Assembly: GCF_021440195.1 (NCBI RefSeq)
Contig: NZ_JAJTSZ010000005.1
Location: 186,001 to 250,000, forward strand
Length of the DNA: 64,000 nucleotides
Direction: 5' to 3'
DNA from: Dyadobacter sp. CY356
GTDB taxonomy: Bacteria > Bacteroidota > Bacteroidia > Cytophagales > Spirosomataceae
The notes below the pieces were generated by a model. The model did not search any database and was not told the origin of the DNA. It saw only the letters and a list, made by a program, of their open reading frames with translations. Both the position numbers and the translations under genes were made by a program. This document shows positions 9,396 to 17,601 of this stretch, one piece after another; positions within the stretch are counted from its first letter, which is position 1; every line of letters starts with the position of its first letter.

Positions 9396-9622
9396 AAGGG
9401 CGTTATATTTTAGAATAGGGCAACGCCCTATTATTTTGGGCAATGTACGTTTTAGATCCGTTTTTATTCATATCAATCATCGCATATTCCGCGCGGGTGG
9501 CCAATTCCCACGGGCATTACCCGTGAATGTACCACGGGCATTACCATAAATTCCAAACGGCGTTATTCGTGATTCCCCCACGGGCGTTACCCGTGGCTAA
9601 AATATAACGCCCTTTCAGGGCT
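9388..9622. repeat. compound repeat bounded by perfect 26-bp inverted ends
   Basis: The ends at 9388-9413 and 9597-9622 are perfect 26-bp inverted copies of each other. Between them are TAGGGC-aac-GCCCTA (9416-9430), the hairpin CCACGGG-cgtta-CCCGTGG near 9578-9596, and two more diverged CACGGGCATTACC copies near 9508-9545. The element sits between convergent genes. The left end contains the D-aminoacylase stop codon (TGA 9393-9395), and the right end stops 6 bases before the end of the AraC gene. No gene is seen inside. It could act as a bidirectional terminator or be a small non-autonomous mobile element. Confidence 0.8.
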
Positions 9623-9627
9623 AAGTT

Positions 9628-10488
9628 TCAATAATTACCTTTGTATTCTCTTGGGGTGTGGCCGATGTAACGTTTGAAGTTCCGGTTAAAGTTTGATAGT
9701 GAATCGAAACCGCTGTCGTATGCGATTTGCGCGATTGTCCATTGGTCTTCCAGGAGCAATTTACAGGCATGACCGACCCTGATTTCATTGACAAAATCAA
9801 TAAAAGTTTTGTTAGAACGGGCTTTGAAATACCGACAGAATGCGGCTTCGCTCATACCAGCCAATGAAGCAACATCGCCCAGCCTGATTTCCTGGGCAAA
9901 ATGCTGAAGCACATAATTATGCACTTTTTGCATTCTTTCTGTTTCCGAAACTTTGTAAGTATTTACATAACCGTAACTGGCTATCGGCGTGCCGCCTTCC
10001 CGATGTGCCAGCTTGTTCAACAAAGTCAGTAGTTTCAATATTCCCTGAAAACCTTCTGTATTTCTTAAGTCCAAAAGTTCCTGACGGATATGATCGCGTA
10101 GTTCACCTTTGTAAGCGATACCCCGTTTTGATTCGATTAGAAGCTGCTTTAACGCAAGCATTTCTGATTTTTCAAAAAATTCTTTGCCTAAAAAATCTTC
10201 CTGGAAATAAAGCACGATACCGTGTGTCGACAAATCATGATTTCCACCAAAATAAGCCGGATCGCTTCTCCATAAATGTGGAATATCCGGTCCAAGAAAA
10301 ACGGTATCGCCCGGTTCAAAAGTATGAATAGAATCTCCGATCAAACGTTTTCCGGTTCCTTCCAAAACCGTGAAAAGCTGGTAATGCGGATGAAAATGCC
10401 AGTTTGGATCAAAATGCGGCTCTTTTAATTCATGCACCGTCACCAGGCGAACCTGACTTTCAATGTTTTTATGTATCGGAGCTTTCAT
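9628..10488 (-). CDS. AraC-family transcriptional regulator (cupin sensor)
   Basis: 286 residues. The N-terminal half is a cupin-type sensor (HFHPHYQLFTVLEGTGKRL, then 'FEPGDTVFLGPDIPHLW'). The C-terminal 100 residues are a double helix-turn-helix AraC domain: 'IRLGDVASLAGMSEAAFCRY' and 'IAQIAYDSGFDSLSNFNRNF', ending 'YIGHTPREYKG'. It is divergent from the sugar isomerase at 10626 and shares the spacer that contains the 72-bp element. That element also stands before the Gfo/Idh gene at 16314, so this protein is the best candidate regulator of both. It is similar in size and layout to the AraC gene at 23305. The ligand is probably a sugar or sugar derivative, by family only. Confidence 0.93.
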   Translation of the reverse strand: MKAPIHKNIESQVRLVTVHELKEPHFDPNWHFHPHYQLFTVLEGTGKRLIGDSIHTFEPGDTVFLGPDIPHLWRSDPAYFGGNHDLSTHGIVLYFQEDFLGKEFFEKSEMLALKQLLIESKRGIAYKGELRDHIRQELLDLRNTEGFQGILKLLTLLNKLAHREGGTPIASYGYVNTYKVSETERMQKVHNYVLQHFAQEIRLGDVASLAGMSEAAFCRYFKARSNKTFIDFVNEIRVGHACKLLLEDQWTIAQIAYDSGFDSLSNFNRNFKRYIGHTPREYKGNY

Positions 10489-10537
10489 AATTACGACTTA
10501 TCTGAATTTTGCCAAAATTAGCAAACATATTTAAACA

Positions 10538-10609
10538 AAAGTCAAAATACAGCTAGTACTAATCAAATGACGAAAAGTATTTAGTATTTTGTTGTTGTAA
10601 AATTGTATT
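10538..10609 (+). promoter_or_regulatory. 72-bp upstream element, copy A
   Basis: This stretch aligns without gaps to 16110-16181, with about 60 of 72 identical positions by my count. Conserved blocks are AAAGTCAAAATACAG at the left and TGTAAAATTGTATT at the right. It ends 16 bases before the isomerase ATG and lies in the spacer divergent to the AraC gene, so it is probably the regulator-binding and promoter region. Confidence 0.7.
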
Positions 10610-10625
10610 AAAAAAAATACTCCGC

Positions 10626-11483
10626 ATGAAATATAGCATGAATCTTCTCCTCTGGGGAAATCAAATTGACGACTCACTTTTCCCTACCCTTGAACTGATA
10701 AAAGAAATTGGCTTTGACGGGGTTGAAGTACCCATATTCAATACTAATCCTGAACACTGGTTTAAATTCCGCAAAAAGCTCGATGACTTGGGTTTAGCTT
10801 GTGAAACCGATACGATTTGTGGTCCTGACAATCATTTGATCAGCGCGGATCCATCGATGCGCAAATCCACTTTGGAACATTTAAAACGCGTAATTGACTG
10901 TTCATTGGTTTTGGGCGCAACCAAATTAATGGGCCCCTATCATTCTGCGTTAGGCGTTTTTACAGGCCAACCTGCCACTTCCGAAGAATGGAAATGGGGC
11001 GTTGACAGCATCCGCGAACTGGCAGATTATGCCGGAGAACTTGATATCACTTTGGGTCTGGAATATCTTAACCGCTTCGAATTATATTTGACCAGCTGCG
11101 GGGACGAATTGATCCGATTTGTTGATGAAGTAAATCATCCGAATTGCAAGATCATGTTTGATACTTTTCATGCCAATATTGAAGAAAAAAATATTGGTGA
11201 TACCATGCGCAAAATGGGTGACCGGATTTCTTTCATCCAGCTTTCCGAAAATGACAGATCTACGCCTGGTAAAGGAAATGTAGACTGGGAAGGAATTTTT
11301 GGCGCCATTCGTGATCTTAAATATGATGGCTGGATCAGTATTGAAGCTTTTAGTCCGAAATTACCTGTTGCTAATATCTGGCGGAAAATGTTTGATTCGG
11401 AAGAACAATTGATGCGTGATGGTTTTTCATTTATCAAATCAAATATTGAAAATCCACAAATTCCAAAATTGATCTCGCTTTAA
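10626..11483 (+). CDS. sugar isomerase/epimerase (xylose-isomerase-like TIM barrel)
   Basis: 285 residues of the AP-endonuclease-2/D-tagatose-3-epimerase superfamily. Residues E146, D179, H182, R211 and E240 sit exactly six positions before E152, D185, H188, R217 and E246 of Pseudomonas cichorii D-tagatose 3-epimerase as I recall that numbering. The fourth metal ligand, H211 there, is Q205 here ('FIQLSENDR'). Gln at this ligand position is known from the hydroxypyruvate-isomerase/OtnI branch. The enzyme should interconvert ketoses or related keto sugars using a divalent metal; the substrate is open. It is divergent from an AraC gene and shares its promoter element with a Gfo/Idh oxidoreductase gene, so the two enzymes may act in one pathway. 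Confidence 0.88.
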   Translation: MKYSMNLLLWGNQIDDSLFPTLELIKEIGFDGVEVPIFNTNPEHWFKFRKKLDDLGLACETDTICGPDNHLISADPSMRKSTLEHLKRVIDCSLVLGATKLMGPYHSALGVFTGQPATSEEWKWGVDSIRELADYAGELDITLGLEYLNRFELYLTSCGDELIRFVDEVNHPNCKIMFDTFHANIEEKNIGDTMRKMGDRISFIQLSENDRSTPGKGNVDWEGIFGAIRDLKYDGWISIEAFSPKLPVANIWRKMFDSEEQLMRDGFSFIKSNIENPQIPKLISL

Positions 11484-11500
11484 AATTGACAGTTTTAATA

Positions 11501-11570
11501 CCTGTCGGACGGTAAAAAAAAGCCATCCGACAGGCTTTCCGTCCGATGGTTTTTTCCAGCCGTCGGACGG
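11501..11570. terminator. palindrome cluster behind the isomerase, likely terminator
   Basis: Three copies of a GTCGGACGG-type motif in alternating orientation form overlapping hairpins: CCTGTCGGACGG pairs with CCATCCGACAGG with one mismatch, and CCATCCGAC pairs less well with GTCCGATGG. The second hairpin is followed by a T run (11550-11555). It is probably the isomerase terminator and has the look of a dispersed repeat. Confidence 0.6.
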
Positions 11571-11673
11571 ATTCAAAAAACTTCTTAATGCCCAAAAAGC
11601 TGTTACTCTACTTCATCACAAACTATTCTTCCCAAAAATGCATTAATAAAATACATTTTAAGAAGAATAACAT

Positions 11674-12534
11674 ATGAAAAAGATCTTAGCAAAATATAAA
11701 GCCGGATATACGGATATGGGTGGTTTGGATACATATCGCGTCATGCCTTCACAGGAAATTGCAATTGATGCCCTCGAACCCTTTCTTTTCCTAAATCACC
11801 ACGGACCGCAAATTTACCCGGCTAATAACCGCGGTTTACCTTTTGGTCCTCACCCACACAAAGGCTTCGAAACAGTGACCTTTATTGTCGACGGCGATAT
11901 TGTCCATACCGACAGCACAGGTTATAACAGCAAAATTGAAGCAGGCGGAATCCAGTGGATGACGGCTGGAAAGGGAATTATTCATTCCGAAAATTCATCA
12001 AAAGAGTTTCTGAAAAACGGAGGAAATGTTGAGATTTTGCAGCTGTGGGTGAATCTGCCGGCAAAATTTAAAAATGTTGATCCGGCATATACCGGTCTTC
12101 AAAAAGATGAAATTCTACATTTAATTTTAGATCAGGGAAAAGTTATAATCGACGCTATTTCCGGCCTTTGGGAAGGAGAAAGAGGCGCAATACAATCATT
12201 AGCGGATATTCATCTTGCGACAATTTCTTTTGAAAAAGATGGAAAATATTCTATTCCAATCCCCGAAGGAAGAACGGTTTTGTTTTATTTGATCAATGGC
12301 CGGTTGATTGTAAATGGCGAAAAAATTGATAAACTCGACCTGGTTGAATTTGATGATACGGAAGGAGTAATCCAAATGGAAGCTACTGAAAGAAGCCTGT
12401 TATTAATCGGTCATGCAATGCCCAATAATGAACCGGTTGTAGCGCAGGGACCTTTTGTGATGAATACCAGATTGGAAATTCAGGAGGCTTATGCTGATTA
12501 TCAGGAAGGAAAATTTGGAAAGTGGAATCACTAA
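11674..12534 (+). CDS. pirin-family protein
   Basis: 286 residues, the full length of bacterial pirins (two cupin domains). The N-terminal metal-site signature is visible: 'PFLFLNHHGPQ', then 'FGPHPHKGFETVTFIVDGDI' and 'GGIQWMTAGKGIIHSE', which provides the His and Glu ligands. 'ILQLWVNLPAKFKN' is also diagnostic. Some bacterial pirins have quercetin 2,3-dioxygenase activity and others bind regulators or metabolic enzymes, so the role here is open. It appears to be transcribed alone, between the palindrome cluster at 11501 and a bidirectional terminator at 12541. Confidence 0.93.
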   Translation: MKKILAKYKAGYTDMGGLDTYRVMPSQEIAIDALEPFLFLNHHGPQIYPANNRGLPFGPHPHKGFETVTFIVDGDIVHTDSTGYNSKIEAGGIQWMTAGKGIIHSENSSKEFLKNGGNVEILQLWVNLPAKFKNVDPAYTGLQKDEILHLILDQGKVIIDAISGLWEGERGAIQSLADIHLATISFEKDGKYSIPIPEGRTVLFYLINGRLIVNGEKIDKLDLVEFDDTEGVIQMEATERSLLLIGHAMPNNEPVVAQGPFVMNTRLEIQEAYADYQEGKFGKWNH

Positions 12535-12540
12535 AAATAA

Positions 12541-12576
12541 AAAACCGGCTTTGAAAAAATTTCAGAGCCGGTTTTG
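12541..12576. terminator. bidirectional terminator between pirin and GH125 genes
   Basis: The stem AAAACCGGCT / AGCCGGTTTT is followed by T-rich sequence on the plus strand and by an equivalent run on the minus strand. It lies between the convergent genes. Confidence 0.88.
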
Positions 12577-12591
12577 TTATATCAAAACGTA

Positions 12592-14022
12592 TTAATAAAT
12601 CTTCGCTAATAAATGCGGTCTTTCTTTTTCCAGTTTCAATATTAGCTCTCCAAATAAAGTATTTACCCAGGCAAACCATTTTCTGGTAAACTTGGCCTGA
12701 TCATCCTTATTGAAAGATTCATGCATGAAACCGGTATGGTTATGCGTATTTTTCAGTTGTTTCAGTTGCGCTTCGATTTCCTTATCATCCGTTGAGGTTA
12801 TGGCGCGGGCAATTATGCCCATTGGCCAGATCATATCAATCAGAGTATGCGGACTACCTAAACCTTCGCCTGCTTTTCCTTTGAAATAATAAGGATTGGA
12901 ATCACTCAGAACAAATTTCCGGGTATTGATATAAATCGGATCTTTTACTGACATGGCATTCAGATAGGGCATACTGATCAAACCAGGAATCCCTGCATCA
13001 TCCATTAATAAATGATTGCCAAATCCATCGACTTCAAAAGCATAAATTTTGCCAAACTGTGGATGCGGGTATACTGCATATTTTTTCAGCGCATTTTCAA
13101 CTTCCAATGCCAGAGCCTTAAATTCAGCCGCCAGTTTTGGATCCTGATTCGTCTTTTCCAATAATTCAGCTACTTCGCGGAAAGATACAACGGCAAAAAA
13201 ATTGGATGGAATAAAAAACGGATACACCGCAGCATCATCCGAAGGGCGAAAAGTACTCGCAATCAGGCCAACCGGTTTGATCGGATTTCCATATCCATCA
13301 CCCGGCACCGTGTCTGTAGACCAGGCAGTACTGCGACCGAAAGTATAAGGGCCACGATTTTCTTTGCGCTGCTGCTCCTTACACGTTTTCAAAATCAGCT
13401 GAACCGCTTTCAGCCAATCGCCATCGAAAGGTTTTGTATCACCAGATGTTTTCCAATAATTGTATGACAGCCGAATTGTATAACACAAAGAATCCAGCTC
13501 CCATTTCCGCTCGTGGAGCATCGGTTTCATTTCAGTTCTGTCGGAAGTCCATTCACTTTTTTTCGGACTGTCATAAAAAGCATTGCCGTAAGGATCTATC
13601 AGGATGCATTTGGTCTGACGGTTTATCAATCCGGCAATCATTTCCTGTAATTTCGGATCGTCTTTCATCAAAGGTAAATAGGGCCAAACCTGCGCAGAAC
13701 TATCACGAAGCCACATTGCATCAATATCACCGGTAATTACAAACGTATCGGGTTTTCCGTCGATAGGTTTATAATGTACGGTGGTATCAATCGTATTAGG
13801 GAAGCAATTTTCAAATAACCACGCCAGTTCAGGGTCTTTGATTACTTTTTTCATGCGCAAAATTGTAGCTTCAACCGCTGTGCTTTTGAAGCTCCTCTGA
13901 TCTGCTGCTACTCTTACTATGGGGAAATCGGCTACATTTCCTTTGGCAAAAGACCAGTTACCGGCAGTGATGCCAGCGGCTGCCAAAGCGCCGGTTTTCA
14001 AAAATGTTCTACGTTCTATCAT
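12592..14022 (-). CDS. GH125 exo-alpha-1,6-mannosidase, Tat-exported
   Basis: 476 residues. The N-terminus has a twin-arginine signal (ERRTFLKTGALAAAG, R4-R5), indicating export in folded form. The mature part matches glycoside hydrolase family 125 (formerly DUF1237), an inverting, metal-independent (alpha/alpha)6-barrel. Family blocks include 'FVITGDIDAMWLRDSSAQVW', 'LINRQTKCILIDPYGNAFY', 'SLCYTIRLSYNYWK' and 'GLIASTFRPSDDAAVYPF'. GH125 enzymes remove non-reducing alpha-1,6-mannose, for example from N-glycans or yeast mannan. The next genes upstream on the same strand are an HGSNAT-like acyltransferase and a GNAT, which suggests handling of glycan-derived or acylated sugars, by inference. 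Confidence 0.94.
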   Translation of the reverse strand: MIERRTFLKTGALAAAGITAGNWSFAKGNVADFPIVRVAADQRSFKSTAVEATILRMKKVIKDPELAWLFENCFPNTIDTTVHYKPIDGKPDTFVITGDIDAMWLRDSSAQVWPYLPLMKDDPKLQEMIAGLINRQTKCILIDPYGNAFYDSPKKSEWTSDRTEMKPMLHERKWELDSLCYTIRLSYNYWKTSGDTKPFDGDWLKAVQLILKTCKEQQRKENRGPYTFGRSTAWSTDTVPGDGYGNPIKPVGLIASTFRPSDDAAVYPFFIPSNFFAVVSFREVAELLEKTNQDPKLAAEFKALALEVENALKKYAVYPHPQFGKIYAFEVDGFGNHLLMDDAGIPGLISMPYLNAMSVKDPIYINTRKFVLSDSNPYYFKGKAGEGLGSPHTLIDMIWPMGIIARAITSTDDKEIEAQLKQLKNTHNHTGFMHESFNKDDQAKFTRKWFAWVNTLFGELILKLEKERPHLLAKIY

Positions 14023-14085
14023 TTGAAATTTAATGGGTAATCTGAATTTTCAAAAAGTAATTTGACCAAAAAGTATTTCATTTTA

Positions 14086-15357
14086 TTACACCTTGAATAC
14101 CAGTTTTTTCTTGTAAAGAATATACAAAATCACAAACCACAAGGTCAAATAAGCGAGTGCATAAGCCAGTGAAGCATTGATCGGGTCCGAAAAAAGCGGA
14201 GACAATAAAAAATCATAAAAGTAAGCCTGCAAACCAATAGGTTCATGTGCCGGATCATTTGGATATGCCACTTTTATCCCGCTTAAAACTCTTGGTATGA
14301 TACCGGAAAAAAAGAAAACGACCATTGGATTTACACCAAAAATCACGAAAAACTTCGTCCAGCCCGAAATACCTAAAACATCAATAATGTAATATAAAAT
14401 TACCAGACAAAGTGAAGCGATGCCACCTGCATAAACGACATAGGAACTTGTCCATAGTGCTTTGTTAATCGGAAAAACCATATTCCAAATCAGACCAATA
14501 ACAATCCCGGAAATAGCTCCAATTAGAAGATAAAGCGCTTTTTTATCTTTTGAGAAAGAACTTGTCAGCAAAGTTCCAGCCAATAACCCGGCAATACCAG
14601 TCCCTATTGCAGGAAGTGTGCTCAGAATTCCCTCCGGATCCCAGGTTTTGGAAGTGACCCATAAATGGCCGGGAAGTAAATAATTATCCAGCCAGGCAGC
14701 CAGATTTGTACCCTTTTCAAAATTCGGTTCACCAACGCCTGGTACCGGAACTAAGGCCATCAATGCCCAGTATGTCAATAAAACGATTACACCAAAAATT
14801 GCCTGTGTTTTCCAGTTTGTTTTAAGATATAATATGGAAACAATAAAATATACAATGGCAATCCGTTGCAGGACGCCTGGAATCCTGACGGTTTCGTAAT
14901 CTTTAAATCCCGCAAAAGCCAAAACCATCATGATGACAAAAACTGCCAGTGCAACAAACAGTTGAAGTTTTTTATCATAATCACTGAAAAGTGCAACCAC
15001 AATCACTGCCGTTAAAATCAGACGGAATCCTAACAGCGATAATCCTTCCAGTCCAAAGGCCTGGATCTTGGAAAAGAAATATAAAAACATCCCGAGACAG
15101 AAAATCCGTAACGTTCGGGTAATTATTTTTTGAAAAGAATTTACGTTCAGTATCTTTTGCGGAGTAGCTAATACGACCGAAACGCCTACAATAAAAAGGA
15201 AGGTTGGAAATACCAGATCGGTAGGTGTGCAGCCATGCCATTCCGCATGTAAAAGCGGCGAATAAACGTGTCCCCAATCACCGGGATTATTGACAATCGT
15301 CATGAGGATAATGGTCAGTCCGCGCAGGACGTCCAGAGATATAAGGCGGGTTTTCAT
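14086..15357 (-). CDS. HGSNAT-like membrane acyltransferase (DUF1624/DUF5009)
   Basis: 423 residues with about ten predicted membrane segments. The N-terminal signature 'RLISLDVLRGLTIILMTIVN' followed by 'HAEWHGCTPTDLVFPTFLFI' is that of bacterial relatives of heparan-alpha-glucosaminide N-acetyltransferase, with the conserved His at 'LLHAEWHG'. These proteins are thought to move acetyl groups across the inner membrane onto sugars. It lies 63 bases upstream of the GH125 gene and may be cotranscribed with it, suggesting that amino sugars or acetylated glycans are the shared substrate. The acceptor is unknown. Confidence 0.85.
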   Translation of the reverse strand: MKTRLISLDVLRGLTIILMTIVNNPGDWGHVYSPLLHAEWHGCTPTDLVFPTFLFIVGVSVVLATPQKILNVNSFQKIITRTLRIFCLGMFLYFFSKIQAFGLEGLSLLGFRLILTAVIVVALFSDYDKKLQLFVALAVFVIMMVLAFAGFKDYETVRIPGVLQRIAIVYFIVSILYLKTNWKTQAIFGVIVLLTYWALMALVPVPGVGEPNFEKGTNLAAWLDNYLLPGHLWVTSKTWDPEGILSTLPAIGTGIAGLLAGTLLTSSFSKDKKALYLLIGAISGIVIGLIWNMVFPINKALWTSSYVVYAGGIASLCLVILYYIIDVLGISGWTKFFVIFGVNPMVVFFFSGIIPRVLSGIKVAYPNDPAHEPIGLQAYFYDFLLSPLFSDPINASLAYALAYLTLWFVILYILYKKKLVFKV

Positions 15358-15437
15358 CAGGAAATGATACTTTCGTTAAGGTTAGGAGAACACAAGTTAA
15401 TGCTTTTTCAAATCACGAATGAAGAATATCGCTAAAT

Positions 15438-16019
15438 CTATTTAGCTGAATCGTTTACCACAATTTTATCATAATCTTTCACCATATGAAAATATTGATG
15501 ACCCATAAAATACCTTGTACCAACTTCATAAAATCCGAGATTTGTATATAGTTTCCTGGCATCGGGATTATCCATATCAACAATTAATCCGATCCGTTTA
15601 TAACCCAGTCCAAAGCCAAGATCACAGAAAGCATTGATCAGTTTTTTACCAATTCCTTTTCCCTGCTGGTTTTCTTTAACATTAACACAATCCAGATAAT
15701 ATTCACCCGCTTCTGTTTCGTCATTGGGTATAAAATCCGGATCCTGTTTTCTCAACTCGTCCAAAATCGGCTGTCTCAATTCCCGGAGAAATTCTCCGTC
15801 ATAGCCCGTTACAGAGCCTATAATACCATCTTCATTTTCGTAAACCAGGGTATTGACATAACTATATTGATTATTTTCCATTTTGAAAAACATTTCAAAA
15901 AAGGGAATTGCATCTTCATAATTTTCTGAGTTCGCAAAAATGCCGGCAATATGCCCCATCGCCAAAATCATCAGCGGAGCTACGGCAGTCGCGTCAGCCG
16001 GTGTAGCTGCTCTTATCAT
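15438..16019 (-). CDS. GNAT-family N-acetyltransferase
   Basis: 193 residues. The acetyl-CoA pyrophosphate-binding motif A is visible as 'NQQGKGIGKKLINAFCDLG' after the beta strand 'EAGEYYLDCVNVKE', and the C-terminal motif B region is 'DNPDARKLYTNLGFYEVGTR'. Substrate specificity cannot be read. It lies 80 bases upstream of the HGSNAT-like gene on the same strand. Its start faces the 16020-16313 spacer, shared with the divergent Gfo/Idh gene and containing the second 72-bp element. Confidence 0.9.
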   Translation of the reverse strand: MIRAATPADATAVAPLMILAMGHIAGIFANSENYEDAIPFFEMFFKMENNQYSYVNTLVYENEDGIIGSVTGYDGEFLRELRQPILDELRKQDPDFIPNDETEAGEYYLDCVNVKENQQGKGIGKKLINAFCDLGFGLGYKRIGLIVDMDNPDARKLYTNLGFYEVGTRYFMGHQYFHMVKDYDKIVVNDSAK

Positions 16020-16109
16020 GTTTTAAATTTTAAATTCATATTGAAATATTAATCTTAAAGATTTCTGTTATAGCTATATTTTGCCTTAAATAGATTCAAT
16101 ACTTAAAAG

Positions 16110-16181
16110 AAAGTCAAAATACAGTCATTACTAATCAAAAGAAAGAAAGTTTTTAGCATTATTTTGCTGTAAAATTGTATT
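16110..16181 (+). promoter_or_regulatory. 72-bp upstream element, copy B
   Basis: This is an ungapped match to 10538-10609 with 12 differences in 72 positions. It lies about 130 bases before the Gfo/Idh ATG at 16314. The rest of the spacer (16182-16313) looks like a 5' leader, and I see no other structure in it. Confidence 0.7.
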
Positions 16182-16313
16182 GTTAATAAATGAGTTACGG
16201 TCAATCCCGAGGCTCTGTTTGATCGAAATTGGAAAAATCCAGAAAACTGCCTTTAAAAATCCTGAATTTATATTTCAAACAGGAAAAACCGAATCTTTAA
16301 TCCTTTACTTCAT

Positions 16314-17438
16314 ATGTCTCAAAAAATTAACATTGCAATTGTTGGTCTTGGCTTCGGTGCTGAATTTATTCCTATTTACCAGCGTCACCCCAACGCTAAT
16401 ATGTACGCGATTTGTCAGCGTACAGAATCGAAATTAAACGCCGTTGGCGACCAATATGGCATTGATGTGCGCTACACAAGTTATGAAGACCTTTTGAATG
16501 ACCCAAAAGTTGACGCTGTCCATATTAATTCTCCAATACCAAATCACGCAGAGCAAACTTTAAAGGCACTACGTGCCGGAAAACATGTGGCATGCACGGT
16601 TCCCATGGCAACCAGTGTTGAGGATTGCATGGAAATTGTAAAGGTTTGTAATGAAACAGGCAAAAAATATATGATGATGGAAACCGTGGTTTATGCCCGT
16701 GAGTTTCTGTTTGTGAAAGAGTTATATGAAAAAGGAGAACTGGGTAAAATACAATTTTTAAAAGCCAGCCACCAGCAGGATATGGAAGGATGGCCTGACT
16801 ATTGGCCAGGTTTGCCTCCGATGCATTATGCCACGCATTGTGTTGGACCTGTTGCAGGATTGTTAAAACTGGAAGCTGAATATGTTTCATGCTTCGGATC
16901 GGGAACAATCAGTGAAGATCTCGCAAAGATCCACAATTCTCCGTTTGCTGTGGAATCTGCACATATTAAATTTAAGGATAGCGATTTATCAGCTTATGTA
17001 TACCGTTCGCTTTTTGATGTTGCCCGTCAGTATCGTGAAAGTTTTGAGGTTTATGGAAGCAAAAAATCTTTTGAATGGCCATTGATCGAAGGTGAAGATC
17101 CGGTGATCCATACAGCAAAAAAACCTGAACATGAAATTGCGGAACACGTAAAAACGCCTGATTATGCGCATTTGCTGCCTTCTGAAATTCAACAATTTAC
17201 AGGTCATGGCGTTTATGATGCGGATGATAATTCACATCTTTCGTTTGTTCAGGGTGGAGGCCACGGTGGTTCACATCCACATTTGGCGCATGAATTTATT
17301 TCAGCATTAATAGAAGATCGTGATCCGTTCCCGAATGCATGGCAATCTGCGAACTGGACGAGCGTTGGAATTTTGGCGCACGAGTCAGCTTTGCAAGGAG
17401 GTACGTTGATTCAATTGCCGGATTTTAAGAATGCGTGA
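16314..17438 (+). CDS. Gfo/Idh/MocA-family oxidoreductase with atypical EKP motif
   Basis: 374 residues, without a signal peptide and so cytoplasmic. The N-terminal Rossmann motif is 'IAIVGLGFGAEF' and the domain continues to 'PNHAEQTLKALRAGKHVACT'. The usual E-K-P triad is replaced by T95-V96-P97, so the conserved Lys is missing; 'MHYATHCVGP' supplies a His in the substrate-binding half. The C-terminal region has a His- and Gly-rich stretch (FVQGGGHGGSHPHLAHEF). It shares its upstream element with the sugar isomerase at 10626, so both are probably induced by the AraC regulator. The substrate is probably a sugar or cyclitol. The missing Lys could mean altered chemistry; some divergent family branches appear to lack it. 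Confidence 0.9.
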   Translation: MSQKINIAIVGLGFGAEFIPIYQRHPNANMYAICQRTESKLNAVGDQYGIDVRYTSYEDLLNDPKVDAVHINSPIPNHAEQTLKALRAGKHVACTVPMATSVEDCMEIVKVCNETGKKYMMMETVVYAREFLFVKELYEKGELGKIQFLKASHQQDMEGWPDYWPGLPPMHYATHCVGPVAGLLKLEAEYVSCFGSGTISEDLAKIHNSPFAVESAHIKFKDSDLSAYVYRSLFDVARQYRESFEVYGSKKSFEWPLIEGEDPVIHTAKKPEHEIAEHVKTPDYAHLLPSEIQQFTGHGVYDADDNSHLSFVQGGGHGGSHPHLAHEFISALIEDRDPFPNAWQSANWTSVGILAHESALQGGTLIQLPDFKNA

Positions 17439-17483
17439 GGTTATTAAACAGTAAAGGGCATTTATCAGGAATCGGATTATTAC

Positions 17484-17581
17484 GGTGCGCTGCACCTAAG
17501 CCTGATCTCTGTGGTTAGCTGATTCTACAAATATTTCAGTGCTCCGCACCTTTCGGTTCAGCAAAATATTTGTAGAATCAG
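17484..17581. repeat. left flank of the hairpin array
   Basis: The flank contains GGTGC-gct-GCACC (17484-17496). A perfect 18-bp inverted pair follows, CTGATTCTACAAATATTT (17519-17536) and its complement at 17564-17581, enclosing GTGC-tcc-GCAC. The sequences ATATTTGTAG and GTGC...GCAC are those of the array unit, so this is an inverted, more complete copy closing the left side. Confidence 0.8.
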
Positions 17582-17601
17582 TAATATCGACCATAGACAA
17601 A

